This document shows, one piece after another, positions 1-5,743 of a stretch of 5,816 nucleotides of DNA. Position numbers and translations under genes: made by a program. This DNA comes from Alphaproteobacteria bacterium. GTDB taxonomy: Bacteria > Pseudomonadota > Alphaproteobacteria > Kiloniellales > J153. The number at the start of each line of letters is the position of its first letter. Position 1 is the first letter of the stretch. The stretch lies in contig RFLL01000146.1 of NCBI GenBank assembly GCA_003693905.1, positions 1 to 5,816 of the forward strand. Reading direction: 5' to 3'. The notes beneath the pieces were generated by a model. That model ran no database searches. It was not told where the DNA came from and was given only the letters and a program-made list of their open reading frames with translations.

Positions 1-2348
1 CCGATATCGGGCTCGCGCAGGTCGAACAGAATGGTGCCGCCGGTGCGCAGGAACTCGTTGACCTTGCGCACCGCGATCTCGCTCAGATCGCGCTGCTGCG
101 GCGTGATCGGCCAATAGAGCAGGGGGAAGAAAGCGAGTTCGTCGCGGGCCAGATCGACTCCCAGCGGCGGTCCGGCCTCGATCGAAGTGCGCCGCACCAG
201 AACCCGCGTCAGACCGTCGAGGCCGGCAAAGCTGACTTCGTCGACCGCCGGCACGCCGGTGATCACGAAGGCCAGGCGGGTGAGCAGGGTGGCTTCGAGG
301 GCGCGGGCATCGTCGGCACCTTGCGCGGACGCATTGCCGGTGCCAAGCGTCAGTGTCAGCATCAGGCCTATCGCCCCTGCGGCGACGGTGGCGCTCCTGC
401 GCCTGCCGAGAAGCCCGCGCAGCATCAGCGTGATGAAGAAATCGGCCAGCATCAGGACCATGGCCGCCACCAGCAGCCACGGCATCAGGTCGACCTCGGT
501 GTTGCGGGCATAGGCGGAAACGCTCACCCCGGGCGGCAGATCGTCGATCGGGGCGAGAGCGGGTTCGGCCGCAGCCAGGTTGTGGGCCCGGCGCAGCCCC
601 TCGGCACCGTAATAGCCGGGCGGATGACGCGGGCCGATCCGGCCCTCGGCCAGTGCCTGCGGGTCGAGGGCCAGGGTCGTCGGTGCCGGTGTTCCCAGGC
701 GCCCGAAACCGTCCAGGGTCTCGATCGGCGGTAGGGCGCGTTTGCCGCCGGCGGCGGCGGGTACACCCTGGCTCAGCGCCACGATACGGCGCAGCATTTC
801 AACGAACAGACCCGACAGCGGCAGGTTGGACCAATCCGTATTGGCCGTGGTGTGGATCAGGACGACCCATCCCTCGCCGCGGCGCGCCGCCGTCACCAGC
901 GGTGTCCCGTCGCTCAGCCGCGCCCAGGTGCGCTCGCCGAGGTCGAGCGACGGCTCGGCCAGGACCTGACGCTGGATCAGGACGTCCGCCGGGATGCTCA
1001 GGCTGGCGAACGGGCTGTCGTCGTCGAAGGGGGCCAGACGCGCCGGCTGGTCCCAGGTCAGGACGCCGCTCAGCGTCCGGTTGCCGCCGCGCAGCCGTAC
1101 CGGCAGCAGGGCCGCGGCCTCGGCCCGCGCCGCGGTTCCGGTTTCGGCAAGACGCGGGCCGGCAAAGCGCAGCAGCACGCCGCCGCGTTCGACCCAGGTC
1201 TCGATCCGGTCGCGTGCGGCGGCCGGAAGCGTGCCGGTATCGGGCAGCACCATCACGGCGAGATCGCGCTGAAGCAGTTCGTCGATGGTGCCGCGACGCA
1301 GCTCGGTGAACGGCTCCAAGGCGCGCGCCAGGTAATAGAGCTCGCTCAACAGCGGCTGGGCATCCTCGAGCGGGCTGGTCGCGACCAGACCGACCGGGCG
1401 CCGGCGCCAGCGTTCGTCGAGCAGATAAACGCTGCCGGCGCCGGCCTCGCCTTCGATCGCGATATGCGCAATGCGATTGCGCATCTCGCTGGGCAGATCA
1501 AGACGCACGGTGGCCTCGGCGGCTCCGTCGGCGAAGGTCGCGGGCACGCGGGCGATCAGCGCGCCGTCATCCGCCGTGGCGAGGATGACGGCGATGTCTT
1601 CGCCCTTGGCGACGGCCCGGCGCAGACGCACGGCCAGACCGCGTGCGTCAGCCTCGGGCGGCAGCACCAGACGGGCCAGGGCGCCGTCGGGGTCGCGCAG
1701 CATCTCGACCGATCCGAACCGGCGCAGGCGATTGGCAAATGCGGTGCCGTTCCCGTCGTCGAGGCCGTCGGACAGCCACACCACGTGCGTGCCCTTGGGC
1801 AGGCGCACGTCCTCAAGACTCGCCAGCGCACCGCCGCGATCGACGGGCCACGGTTTGGGCTGCATGCCCTGGACGATCCGGCGGGCTTCGCTCGCACTCA
1901 GAAGACCGCTGAAGGCGGGGGGACGGTCGGTGGCGTCGCGTGCCGTGGTCACCAGCGCGACCGGGCGTCCGGCCCGCTCGGCCCGTTCCAGCCACGTCTC
2001 CAGCGCCGCCATGCGCGCCGGCCAGTTGCGCGCCGCCGCCCAGCCGTCGTCGATCACCAGCAACAGCGGTCCGTCCCCGGCAAGCTCGGCGGCCGGGTTC
2101 AGCAGCGGTCGCGCCAGCCCCAGGATGATAAGAGCGGCGATGGTCATCCGCAGCAGCATCAGCCACAACGGCGTACGCGCCGGCGTCTCTTCCGGGGTGC
2201 GCAGGCCGATCAACAGGCGCAGGGCCGGGAACCTGAGCGCCCGCGGCGCCGGCGGCGTCACCCGCAACAACAGCCAGATCAGCGGCAATCCGGCCGCGGC
2301 GAGAAGGATCCACGGCTGGGCGAAGGCGATGGGACCGATGGGCAGCAT
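1..2348 (-). CDS. BatA-like / DUF4159 membrane protein (partial, C-terminus beyond left edge)
   Basis: The reading frame is open from ATG 2348 to the window edge: 782 codons with no stop, so the 3' end is missing. The DUF58 stop codon lies in frame 15 bp upstream, so translation cannot start earlier. Seen in order: a hydrophobic helix (about residues 8-28); an Arg-rich loop with the BatA-like string ALRFPALRLLI (37-47); a second helix (61-79); a vWA-like strand LLLVIDDGW (95-103) whose metal site is degenerate; a glutamine-amidotransferase/ThuA-like stretch (about 355-400, VMVLPDTGTLP then WVERGGVLLRF); a third helix (622-643); RRR followed by a fourth hydrophobic stretch ending in ASAQ (649-676); and the start of DUF4159 (about 683 onward), with DELAFFPLLYWPIT and GGTILFDLRE. 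I saw no cysteine in the 782 residues. The domain names come from family recognition. The biochemical role is unknown; its place after moxR and DUF58 suggests it is the membrane partner of that pair. Confidence 0.93.
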   Translation of the reverse strand, partial: MLPIGPIAFAQPWILLAAAGLPLIWLLLRVTPPAPRALRFPALRLLIGLRTPEETPARTPLWLMLLRMTIAALIILGLARPLLNPAAELAGDGPLLLVIDDGWAAARNWPARMAALETWLERAERAGRPVALVTTARDATDRPPAFSGLLSASEARRIVQGMQPKPWPVDRGGALASLEDVRLPKGTHVVWLSDGLDDGNGTAFANRLRRFGSVEMLRDPDGALARLVLPPEADARGLAVRLRRAVAKGEDIAVILATADDGALIARVPATFADGAAEATVRLDLPSEMRNRIAHIAIEGEAGAGSVYLLDERWRRRPVGLVATSPLEDAQPLLSELYYLARALEPFTELRRGTIDELLQRDLAVMVLPDTGTLPAAARDRIETWVERGGVLLRFAGPRLAETGTAARAEAAALLPVRLRGGNRTLSGVLTWDQPARLAPFDDDSPFASLSIPADVLIQRQVLAEPSLDLGERTWARLSDGTPLVTAARRGEGWVVLIHTTANTDWSNLPLSGLFVEMLRRIVALSQGVPAAAGGKRALPPIETLDGFGRLGTPAPTTLALDPQALAEGRIGPRHPPGYYGAEGLRRAHNLAAAEPALAPIDDLPPGVSVSAYARNTEVDLMPWLLVAAMVLMLADFFITLMLRGLLGRRRSATVAAGAIGLMLTLTLGTGNASAQGADDARALEATLLTRLAFVITGVPAVDEVSFAGLDGLTRVLVRRTSIEAGPPLGVDLARDELAFFPLLYWPITPQQRDLSEIAVRKVNEFLRTGGTILFDLREPDI

Positions 2349-2363
2349 GGCTGTCTTTTCGCC

Positions 2364-3254
2364 CTACCTTCGGTGTCGGCGCATGGTGTCGGACAGCGCC
2401 GCATAGATCATCAGCAGGGCCGCCTGCGGCGGCTCGTCGGTGCGATGGCAGCTATAGGGCCAGCTCATGGCTCGGGCCAGAGCGCGGACCCCGGCCCGTT
2501 GCGCATTGAGGCGGGCGATATAGTCGCTGCGCACCGTTTCCACCCGCGACAGCAGCCACGGCTCTTCGCCTTCCAGCCCTTCGAACCGGACCCGGCCCTG
2601 ATAGGGCAGGGTTTCTTCCGCACGGTCGAGAATCTGCAGGACGAAGCCGCGACACCCGGCCTCGGCGTAGCCGCGCACCGTCGCTTCGATGACGTCGAGC
2701 GGGGCCAGGAAATCGCCGATCAGGACGATATGGCCGTGCCGCGGGACCGGAACTACCGGCGGCACGTCGTCGCCGATGTCGAGACCGTGTTCGATCTGCA
2801 ACGCCAGCCGGCCGAGAGCGGCGCGCCCGGTCGCCGGACGAACACCGGTTCCGAGCCAGGCCACGTGCTCGCCGCTGCGGATGAGCAGCGCCGCCAGAGC
2901 CAGGGCGAGAAGGTCGGCGCGTTCGCGCTTGGTCGGCAGGTCGTCGCGCGAATGCCAGTCCATCGAGGCCGAGCCGTCGCGCCAGATCCATACCGACTGG
3001 GCGGCTTCCCATTCCGTCTGGCGCACGAAGACCCGGTCCGATTTGGCCGACTGGCGCCAGTCGATCGCGATCGGGCGATCCCCTTGCGCATAGGGGCGGA
3101 ACTGCCAGAACGTCTCCCCCTGTCCGACCCGCCGTCGCCCATGCACACCCTGGGCCACCGTCGAGGCCACCCGTTCGGCCGCCACCAGCAGGGGCGGCAA
3201 CGTCGCCGCCAGTTGTTCGGCGCGTTGACGACGCTGGATTGTGGCACGACTCAT
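2364..3254 (-). CDS. DUF58 domain protein (vWA-like, MoxR partner)
   Basis: A complete 296-residue protein with no signal peptide or membrane helix, so probably cytosolic. The DUF58 signature is clear: GETFWQFRPYAQGDRPIAID (residues 46-65), then WRQSAKSDRVFVRQTEWE (66-83). A strand leads into DGSAS at 93-97, an intact DxSxS metal-binding (MIDAS) motif with D93, S95 and S97; a later strand ends in IGDF with D181. DUF58 proteins are regularly encoded next to MoxR ATPases and are thought to act as vWA-type adaptors that link the ATPase to a target. The ATG at 3254 begins 10 bp after the moxR stop and has no strong Shine-Dalgarno, so translational coupling to moxR is likely. The next gene starts 15 bp after this stop. 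Family assignment is firm; the target is not known. Confidence 0.95.
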   Translation of the reverse strand: MSRATIQRRQRAEQLAATLPPLLVAAERVASTVAQGVHGRRRVGQGETFWQFRPYAQGDRPIAIDWRQSAKSDRVFVRQTEWEAAQSVWIWRDGSASMDWHSRDDLPTKRERADLLALALAALLIRSGEHVAWLGTGVRPATGRAALGRLALQIEHGLDIGDDVPPVVPVPRHGHIVLIGDFLAPLDVIEATVRGYAEAGCRGFVLQILDRAEETLPYQGRVRFEGLEGEEPWLLSRVETVRSDYIARLNAQRAGVRALARAMSWPYSCHRTDEPPQAALLMIYAALSDTMRRHRR

Positions 3255-3264
3255 GCGACCGGCA

Positions 3265-4281
3265 TCATGTGAAGGGGGCGCACAGGCGGGTGATAATGTC
3301 GTCGATCCCGATTCCTTCGGCCTGGGCGGCGAAGTTGAGCGCCATGCGATGGCGCAGCACCGGTCCGGCCAGTGCCAGGACGTCGTCCACCGACGGAGCC
3401 AGACGCCCGTCGAGCAGAGCCCGCGCCCGGCACGCCAGCATCAGCGACTGGCTGGCACGCGGCCCCGGCCCCCAAGCCACCTGCGTGCAGACCTCGGGGA
3501 TGTCGCTCAGTTCCGGCCGTCCGGCGCGCACCAGCGCCAGGATCGTCTCGACCACGGTCTCGCCGACCGGAACCCGGCGCACCAGGCGCTGCGCGGCCAT
3601 CAGCTCGTCGGCCGTCATCACCGGTACCGCGGCGGCTTCCTCGGCACCGGTGGTGGCCAGCAGCATGCGCCGTTCGGCCTCGATATCGGGATAGCCGACG
3701 TCGATCTCCATCAGGAAACGGTCAAGCTGCGCCTCAGGCAGAGGATAGGTGCCTTCCTGCTCCAACGGGTTCTGAGTCGCCAGCACGTGGAACGGCCGCG
3801 GCAGCTCGTGGCCGTGGCCGGCCACGGTCACGCGCTGTTCCTGCATCGCCTGGAGCAGCGCCGACTGGGTGCGCGGGCTGGCGCGATTGATTTCGTCGGC
3901 CATCAGAAGCTGGCAGAACACCGGCCCGGGGATGAAACGGAACGAGCGCCGCCCGCCTTCGCCTTCCTCCAGCACCTCGGAGCCGAGGATGTCCGCCGGC
4001 ATCAAGTCGGGCGTGCACTGCACGCGCTTGTCCTCGAGACCGAACACGGTGCCCAGCGTTTCGACCAGGCGCGTCTTGGCCAGACCGGGTACGCCGATCA
4101 GCAGGGCGTGCCCGCCGGCCAGGAGCGTGATAAGAGTCTGATCGACGACTTCCTGCTGGCCGAAGATGATGCGGCTGATGCTGTCGCGCACGCTTTGCAG
4201 CCGGTGGCCGAGTTGTTCGATCTCGGCGGCAACCTCCGCCGCCGGCCGATCGTGAAGGGAAACGGTTGGGTTCGTTGTCAC
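3265..4281 (-). CDS. MoxR-family AAA+ ATPase
   Basis: A complete 338-residue protein, the usual length for the family. It has Walker A GVPGLAKT (63-70), Walker B LLMADEINRA (125-134, with D129 and E130), sensor 1 in ATQNP (N171), the DRF arginine (R188) and sensor 2 in GPGPRAS (R275). The segment FIPGPVF (116-122) and the lid helices after about residue 225 are typical of MoxR proteins. MoxR ATPases are AAA+ enzymes, probably hexameric, proposed to act as chaperones that remodel or activate partner complexes, often through vWA proteins. The start is GTG: translation begins MTTNPTVS, and an AGGAG lies 9 nt upstream on the minus strand. It is the first gene of the leftward operon, transcribed away from the DUF1285 gene. 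The substrate cannot be read from the sequence. The generic name moxR would be a family label rather than a proven orthologue. Confidence 0.97.
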   Translation of the reverse strand: MTTNPTVSLHDRPAAEVAAEIEQLGHRLQSVRDSISRIIFGQQEVVDQTLITLLAGGHALLIGVPGLAKTRLVETLGTVFGLEDKRVQCTPDLMPADILGSEVLEEGEGGRRSFRFIPGPVFCQLLMADEINRASPRTQSALLQAMQEQRVTVAGHGHELPRPFHVLATQNPLEQEGTYPLPEAQLDRFLMEIDVGYPDIEAERRMLLATTGAEEAAAVPVMTADELMAAQRLVRRVPVGETVVETILALVRAGRPELSDIPEVCTQVAWGPGPRASQSLMLACRARALLDGRLAPSVDDVLALAGPVLRHRMALNFAAQAEGIGIDDIITRLCAPFT

Positions 4282-4290
4282 AAAAACCGG

Positions 4291-4295
4291 CTCCT
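4291..4295 (-). promoter_or_regulatory. Shine-Dalgarno for the MoxR gene
   Basis: On the minus strand the bases read AGGAG, followed by a 9-nt spacer and then GTG (4281-4279). This supports the GTG start. The site lies in the 48-bp spacer between the divergent genes. It is the clearest ribosome binding site in the window; the other genes have only weak ones. Confidence 0.75.
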
Positions 4296-4297
4296 GA

Positions 4298-4319
4298 GGG
4301 GTAGGGGGTCGAGGTCGGG
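4298..4319 (+). other. G-rich tract in the divergent spacer (possible two-layer G-quadruplex)
   Basis: Four guanine runs follow each other on the plus strand: 4298-4301, 4304-4308, 4313-4314 and 4317-4319, with loops of 2, 4 and 2 nt. The third run has only two guanines, so at most a two-layer quadruplex or a bulged form is possible. The tract lies just before the DUF1285 start (4330) and beside the MoxR Shine-Dalgarno on the opposite strand. The last run also supplies GGGA 9 nt before the DUF1285 ATG and may simply serve as its ribosome binding site. Confidence 0.35.
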
Positions 4320-4329
4320 ATGCACGCCC

Positions 4330-4929
4330 ATGACGAAAGACACATCGCGTTCAACCGACGCGCGTTCAACGGGTACGAATGAAAAGATAGGCGTTTCGGC
4401 GCCGTCTGACCAGCGCCCTGCGCCCGGCGCGGATCCGGCGCAGAGTTTGCCATTTTGCGGCGATTTCGACATTCGAATCGGACGCGACGGGACGTGGTAC
4501 TATCAGGGCTCTCCGATCGGGCGCAAGGCCCTCGTGCGGCTGTTTGCCTCGGTGCTGCGGCGCGAGGCCGACGGTACCTACTGGCTGGTGACCCCGGTCG
4601 AACGCGGGCGCATCGTCGTCGACGATGCGCCGTTCACCGCCGTCGAACTCGACGTCAGCGGCCAGGGCGAGGATCAGGTGCTCAAATTCCGGACCAATAT
4701 CGACGACTGGATCGAAGCCGGCCCCGATCATCCGATTCGCGTCGTCCATGCCCCTGACACCGGCGAGCCCAGCCCCTATATCCTGGTTCGTGACGGCCTG
4801 GAGGCGCTGATCGTTCGCTCCGTCTATTATCAGCTCGTCGAACTGGGGGTCGAACGCGAGATCAACGGCAGACACACCCTCGGGGTATGGAGCAGACAGA
4901 CCTTCTTTCCACTGGGCACCCTCGATTGA
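4330..4929 (+). CDS. DUF1285 domain-containing protein
   Basis: A 199-residue protein recognised as DUF1285 from CGDFDIRIGRDGTWYYQGSP (43-62), then IGRKALVRLFASVLRRE (63-79), YWLVTPVERGRI (84-95) and DDAPFTAVELD (98-108). It continues to a C-terminal part with SPYILVRDGLEALIVRSVYY (148-167), and the ending GVWSRQTFFPLGT (185-197) is also family-like. There is no signal peptide or membrane helix. The function is unknown; solved family members have been described as a fold with repeated motifs and a suggested signalling role. The first 40 or so residues are polar and low-complexity, contain a repeated RST and are probably disordered, so the true start could lie downstream. The frame stays open far upstream of 4330, but that stretch is antisense to moxR. 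ATG 4330 is the first start after the moxR gene, with GGGA 9 nt before it. It overlaps the Nudix gene by 43 bp, suggesting co-expression. Confidence 0.9.
   Translation: MTKDTSRSTDARSTGTNEKIGVSAPSDQRPAPGADPAQSLPFCGDFDIRIGRDGTWYYQGSPIGRKALVRLFASVLRREADGTYWLVTPVERGRIVVDDAPFTAVELDVSGQGEDQVLKFRTNIDDWIEAGPDHPIRVVHAPDTGEPSPYILVRDGLEALIVRSVYYQLVELGVEREINGRHTLGVWSRQTFFPLGTLD
4346..4370 (+). repeat. 10-bp direct repeat CGCGTTCAAC, two copies
   Basis: CGCGTTCAAC occurs at 4346-4355 and again at 4361-4370, exactly 15 bp apart start to start. It falls in frame in the DUF1285 gene and encodes the repeated residues RST (7-9 and 12-14) in the non-conserved leader. On the minus strand each copy contains TTGAAC, 65-90 bp upstream of the MoxR start. 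It may be a small coding duplication or an operator or promoter element for the leftward operon. Confidence 0.6.
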
Positions 4930-5564
4930 GCGCGCGCGAGATCGAACGCCGCCTGGCCGCGGCCGGGGCACTGGGGGGCGCCGCACCGGCAGCGGCCGGC
5001 GCGCGGGTGCGTGGCGATCACGATCTCAACCCCGATCTCTATCCGGCGGACCGGCCGCTGGTGCCGGCCGCGGTGCTGGTGCCGATCGTCGAGCACCCCA
5101 ACGAGCTCAGCGTCCTGCTGACCCGGCGCAGCGATCATCTGCACGATCATGCTGGCCAGATCAGTTTTCCCGGCGGCCGGATCGAACCCGGCGAAGGGCC
5201 GGAACAGGCTGCCCTGCGCGAAGCCGAGGAGGAAACCGGCCTGCCGCCAGCCAGGGTGCGCCTGATTGGTCGCCTCGACACCTACGTCACGCGTACCGGT
5301 TTCGAGGTGACGCCGTTCGTCGGTTTGGTCCGCCCGCCGCTCGTACTCAGCCCCGACAGCTTCGAGGTGGCGGAGGTATTCGAGGTGCCGCTCGGGTTTT
5401 TTCTGGCACCGGAAAGCTGCCGCCGCCACACGCGCCACTATCAGGGCCGCGAGCGCGCGTTCTATGCCTTTCCTTATCGCGACTATTACATCTGGGGGGC
5501 GACCGCCGGCATGCTGCGCAACCTGGTCGAGGTGCTGAGAGGCGAGGAGCCCGGTGCCGGTTGA
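4887..5564 (+). CDS. Nudix hydrolase, CoA pyrophosphatase type
   Basis: A 225-residue protein with a complete Nudix box: G97, E103, then REAEEETGL (111-119), which supplies the Mg-binding glutamates. Just before it is the CoA-pyrophosphatase (UPF0035) signature LLTRRS (77-82), followed by HDHAGQISFPGG (86-97). H86 stands where the classical motif has Arg; I recall the same HLHDHAGQ form from other proteobacterial members. The C-terminal YIWGATAGMLRNL (201-213) is also typical. Family members split CoA or acyl-CoA into phosphopantetheine compounds and 3',5'-ADP, probably for CoA turnover or clean-up of damaged CoA. The exact substrate here is inferred. The chosen ATG lies inside the end of the DUF1285 gene (43-bp overlap) with only a weak CGGGG upstream. 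TTG 4926, overlapping the DUF1285 stop, is an alternative that would drop 13 residues outside the conserved domain. Probably co-transcribed with DUF1285. Confidence 0.95.
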   Translation: MEQTDLLSTGHPRLSAREIERRLAAAGALGGAAPAAAGARVRGDHDLNPDLYPADRPLVPAAVLVPIVEHPNELSVLLTRRSDHLHDHAGQISFPGGRIEPGEGPEQAALREAEEETGLPPARVRLIGRLDTYVTRTGFEVTPFVGLVRPPLVLSPDSFEVAEVFEVPLGFFLAPESCRRHTRHYQGRERAFYAFPYRDYYIWGATAGMLRNLVEVLRGEEPGAG

Positions 5565-5636
5565 GGCCGGCAGGTATGCCACGATGCGCCGGGACGCGCT
5601 ATAACACGGAACCCGGCGCACAGAATCCGGATCCAG

Positions 5637-5670
5637 TGGCGCGGGGCGCTCTCATGCGCCGCGTGCGCCA
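5637..5670. repeat. GC-rich interrupted hairpin
   Basis: The outer arms TGGCGC (5637-5642) and GCGCCA (5665-5670) are perfect complements. Inside them GGCGC (5645-5649) pairs with GCGCC (5656-5660) around the loop TCTCAT. The internal loop is 2 nt on one side and 4 nt on the other. No T-run follows, so it does not look like a standard intrinsic terminator. It lies 73 bp after the Nudix stop and could act as a weak terminator or mRNA 3'-end stabiliser. Confidence 0.5.
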
Positions 5671-5710
5671 TGGACCGCGCCGCGTGATCGACCATCGGGC
5701 CGCATGATCG
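5658..5710 (+). repeat. Three phased GCCGC(G/A)TG repeats
   Basis: GCCGCGTG is at 5658-5665, GCCGCGTGATCG at 5679-5690 and GCCGCATGATCG at 5699-5710. The last two match at 11 of 12 positions; the first matches over 8. Start-to-start distances are 21 and 20 bp, about two helical turns, so the units sit on one face of the DNA. They lie 34-86 bp before the ATG at 5744. Short GC-rich words recur by chance in such DNA, so a regulatory role is only a suggestion. Confidence 0.45.
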
Positions 5711-5715
5711 GCCCG
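5696..5715. repeat. 7-bp perfect hairpin
   Basis: CGGGCCG (5696-5702) and CGGCCCG (5709-5715) pair perfectly around the 6-nt loop CATGAT. What follows (TCCCTGTCG) is not a T-tract. It overlaps the last GCCGC(G/A)TG unit and lies 28 bp before the next start codon, so it could be an operator palindrome, a leader hairpin or a T-less terminator for the upstream genes. Confidence 0.5.
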
Positions 5716-5743
5716 TCCCTGTCGTCCGGAGCCCGGAACGCCG

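Noticed and set aside
187..513. Small plus-strand frames near the left edge (187-513 and 321-734).
   Set aside because: They are antisense to the continuous DUF4159 frame, with Arg/Ser/Ala-rich shadow composition and no ribosome binding site support.
852..3272. An 806-codon open frame on the plus strand.
   Set aside because: It is antisense to the DUF4159 and DUF58 genes and its translation is Gln/Arg/Gly/His-rich with no recognisable domain, as expected for the shadow frame of GC-rich genes.
4275..4280. TTGTCA on the plus strand as a -35 box for DUF1285.
   Set aside because: It matches the -35 consensus at 5 of 6 positions, but nothing resembling a -10 box lies 16-19 bp downstream, where the sequence is G-rich.
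3241..4329. Plus-strand upstream extension of the DUF1285 frame by 363 codons.
   Set aside because: It runs antisense to moxR, has shadow-frame composition, and no DUF1285-like sequence appears before about residue 40 of the protein starting at 4330.
4349..4369. TTGAAC hexamers on the minus strand as -35 boxes for moxR.
   Set aside because: The hexamers 17 bp downstream (ATGGGC and GATGTG) are poor -10 matches; the repeat is reported without a promoter call.
5600..5605. TATAAC as a -10 box for the gene at 5744.
   Set aside because: The -35 position at 16-18 bp upstream has no TTGACA-like sequence, and the box lies 139 bp from the start codon; too weak to call.
4830..5621. A 263-codon minus-strand frame across the Nudix gene.
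   Set aside because: The plus strand encodes an unmistakable Nudix hydrolase here; the reverse translation has no family features.
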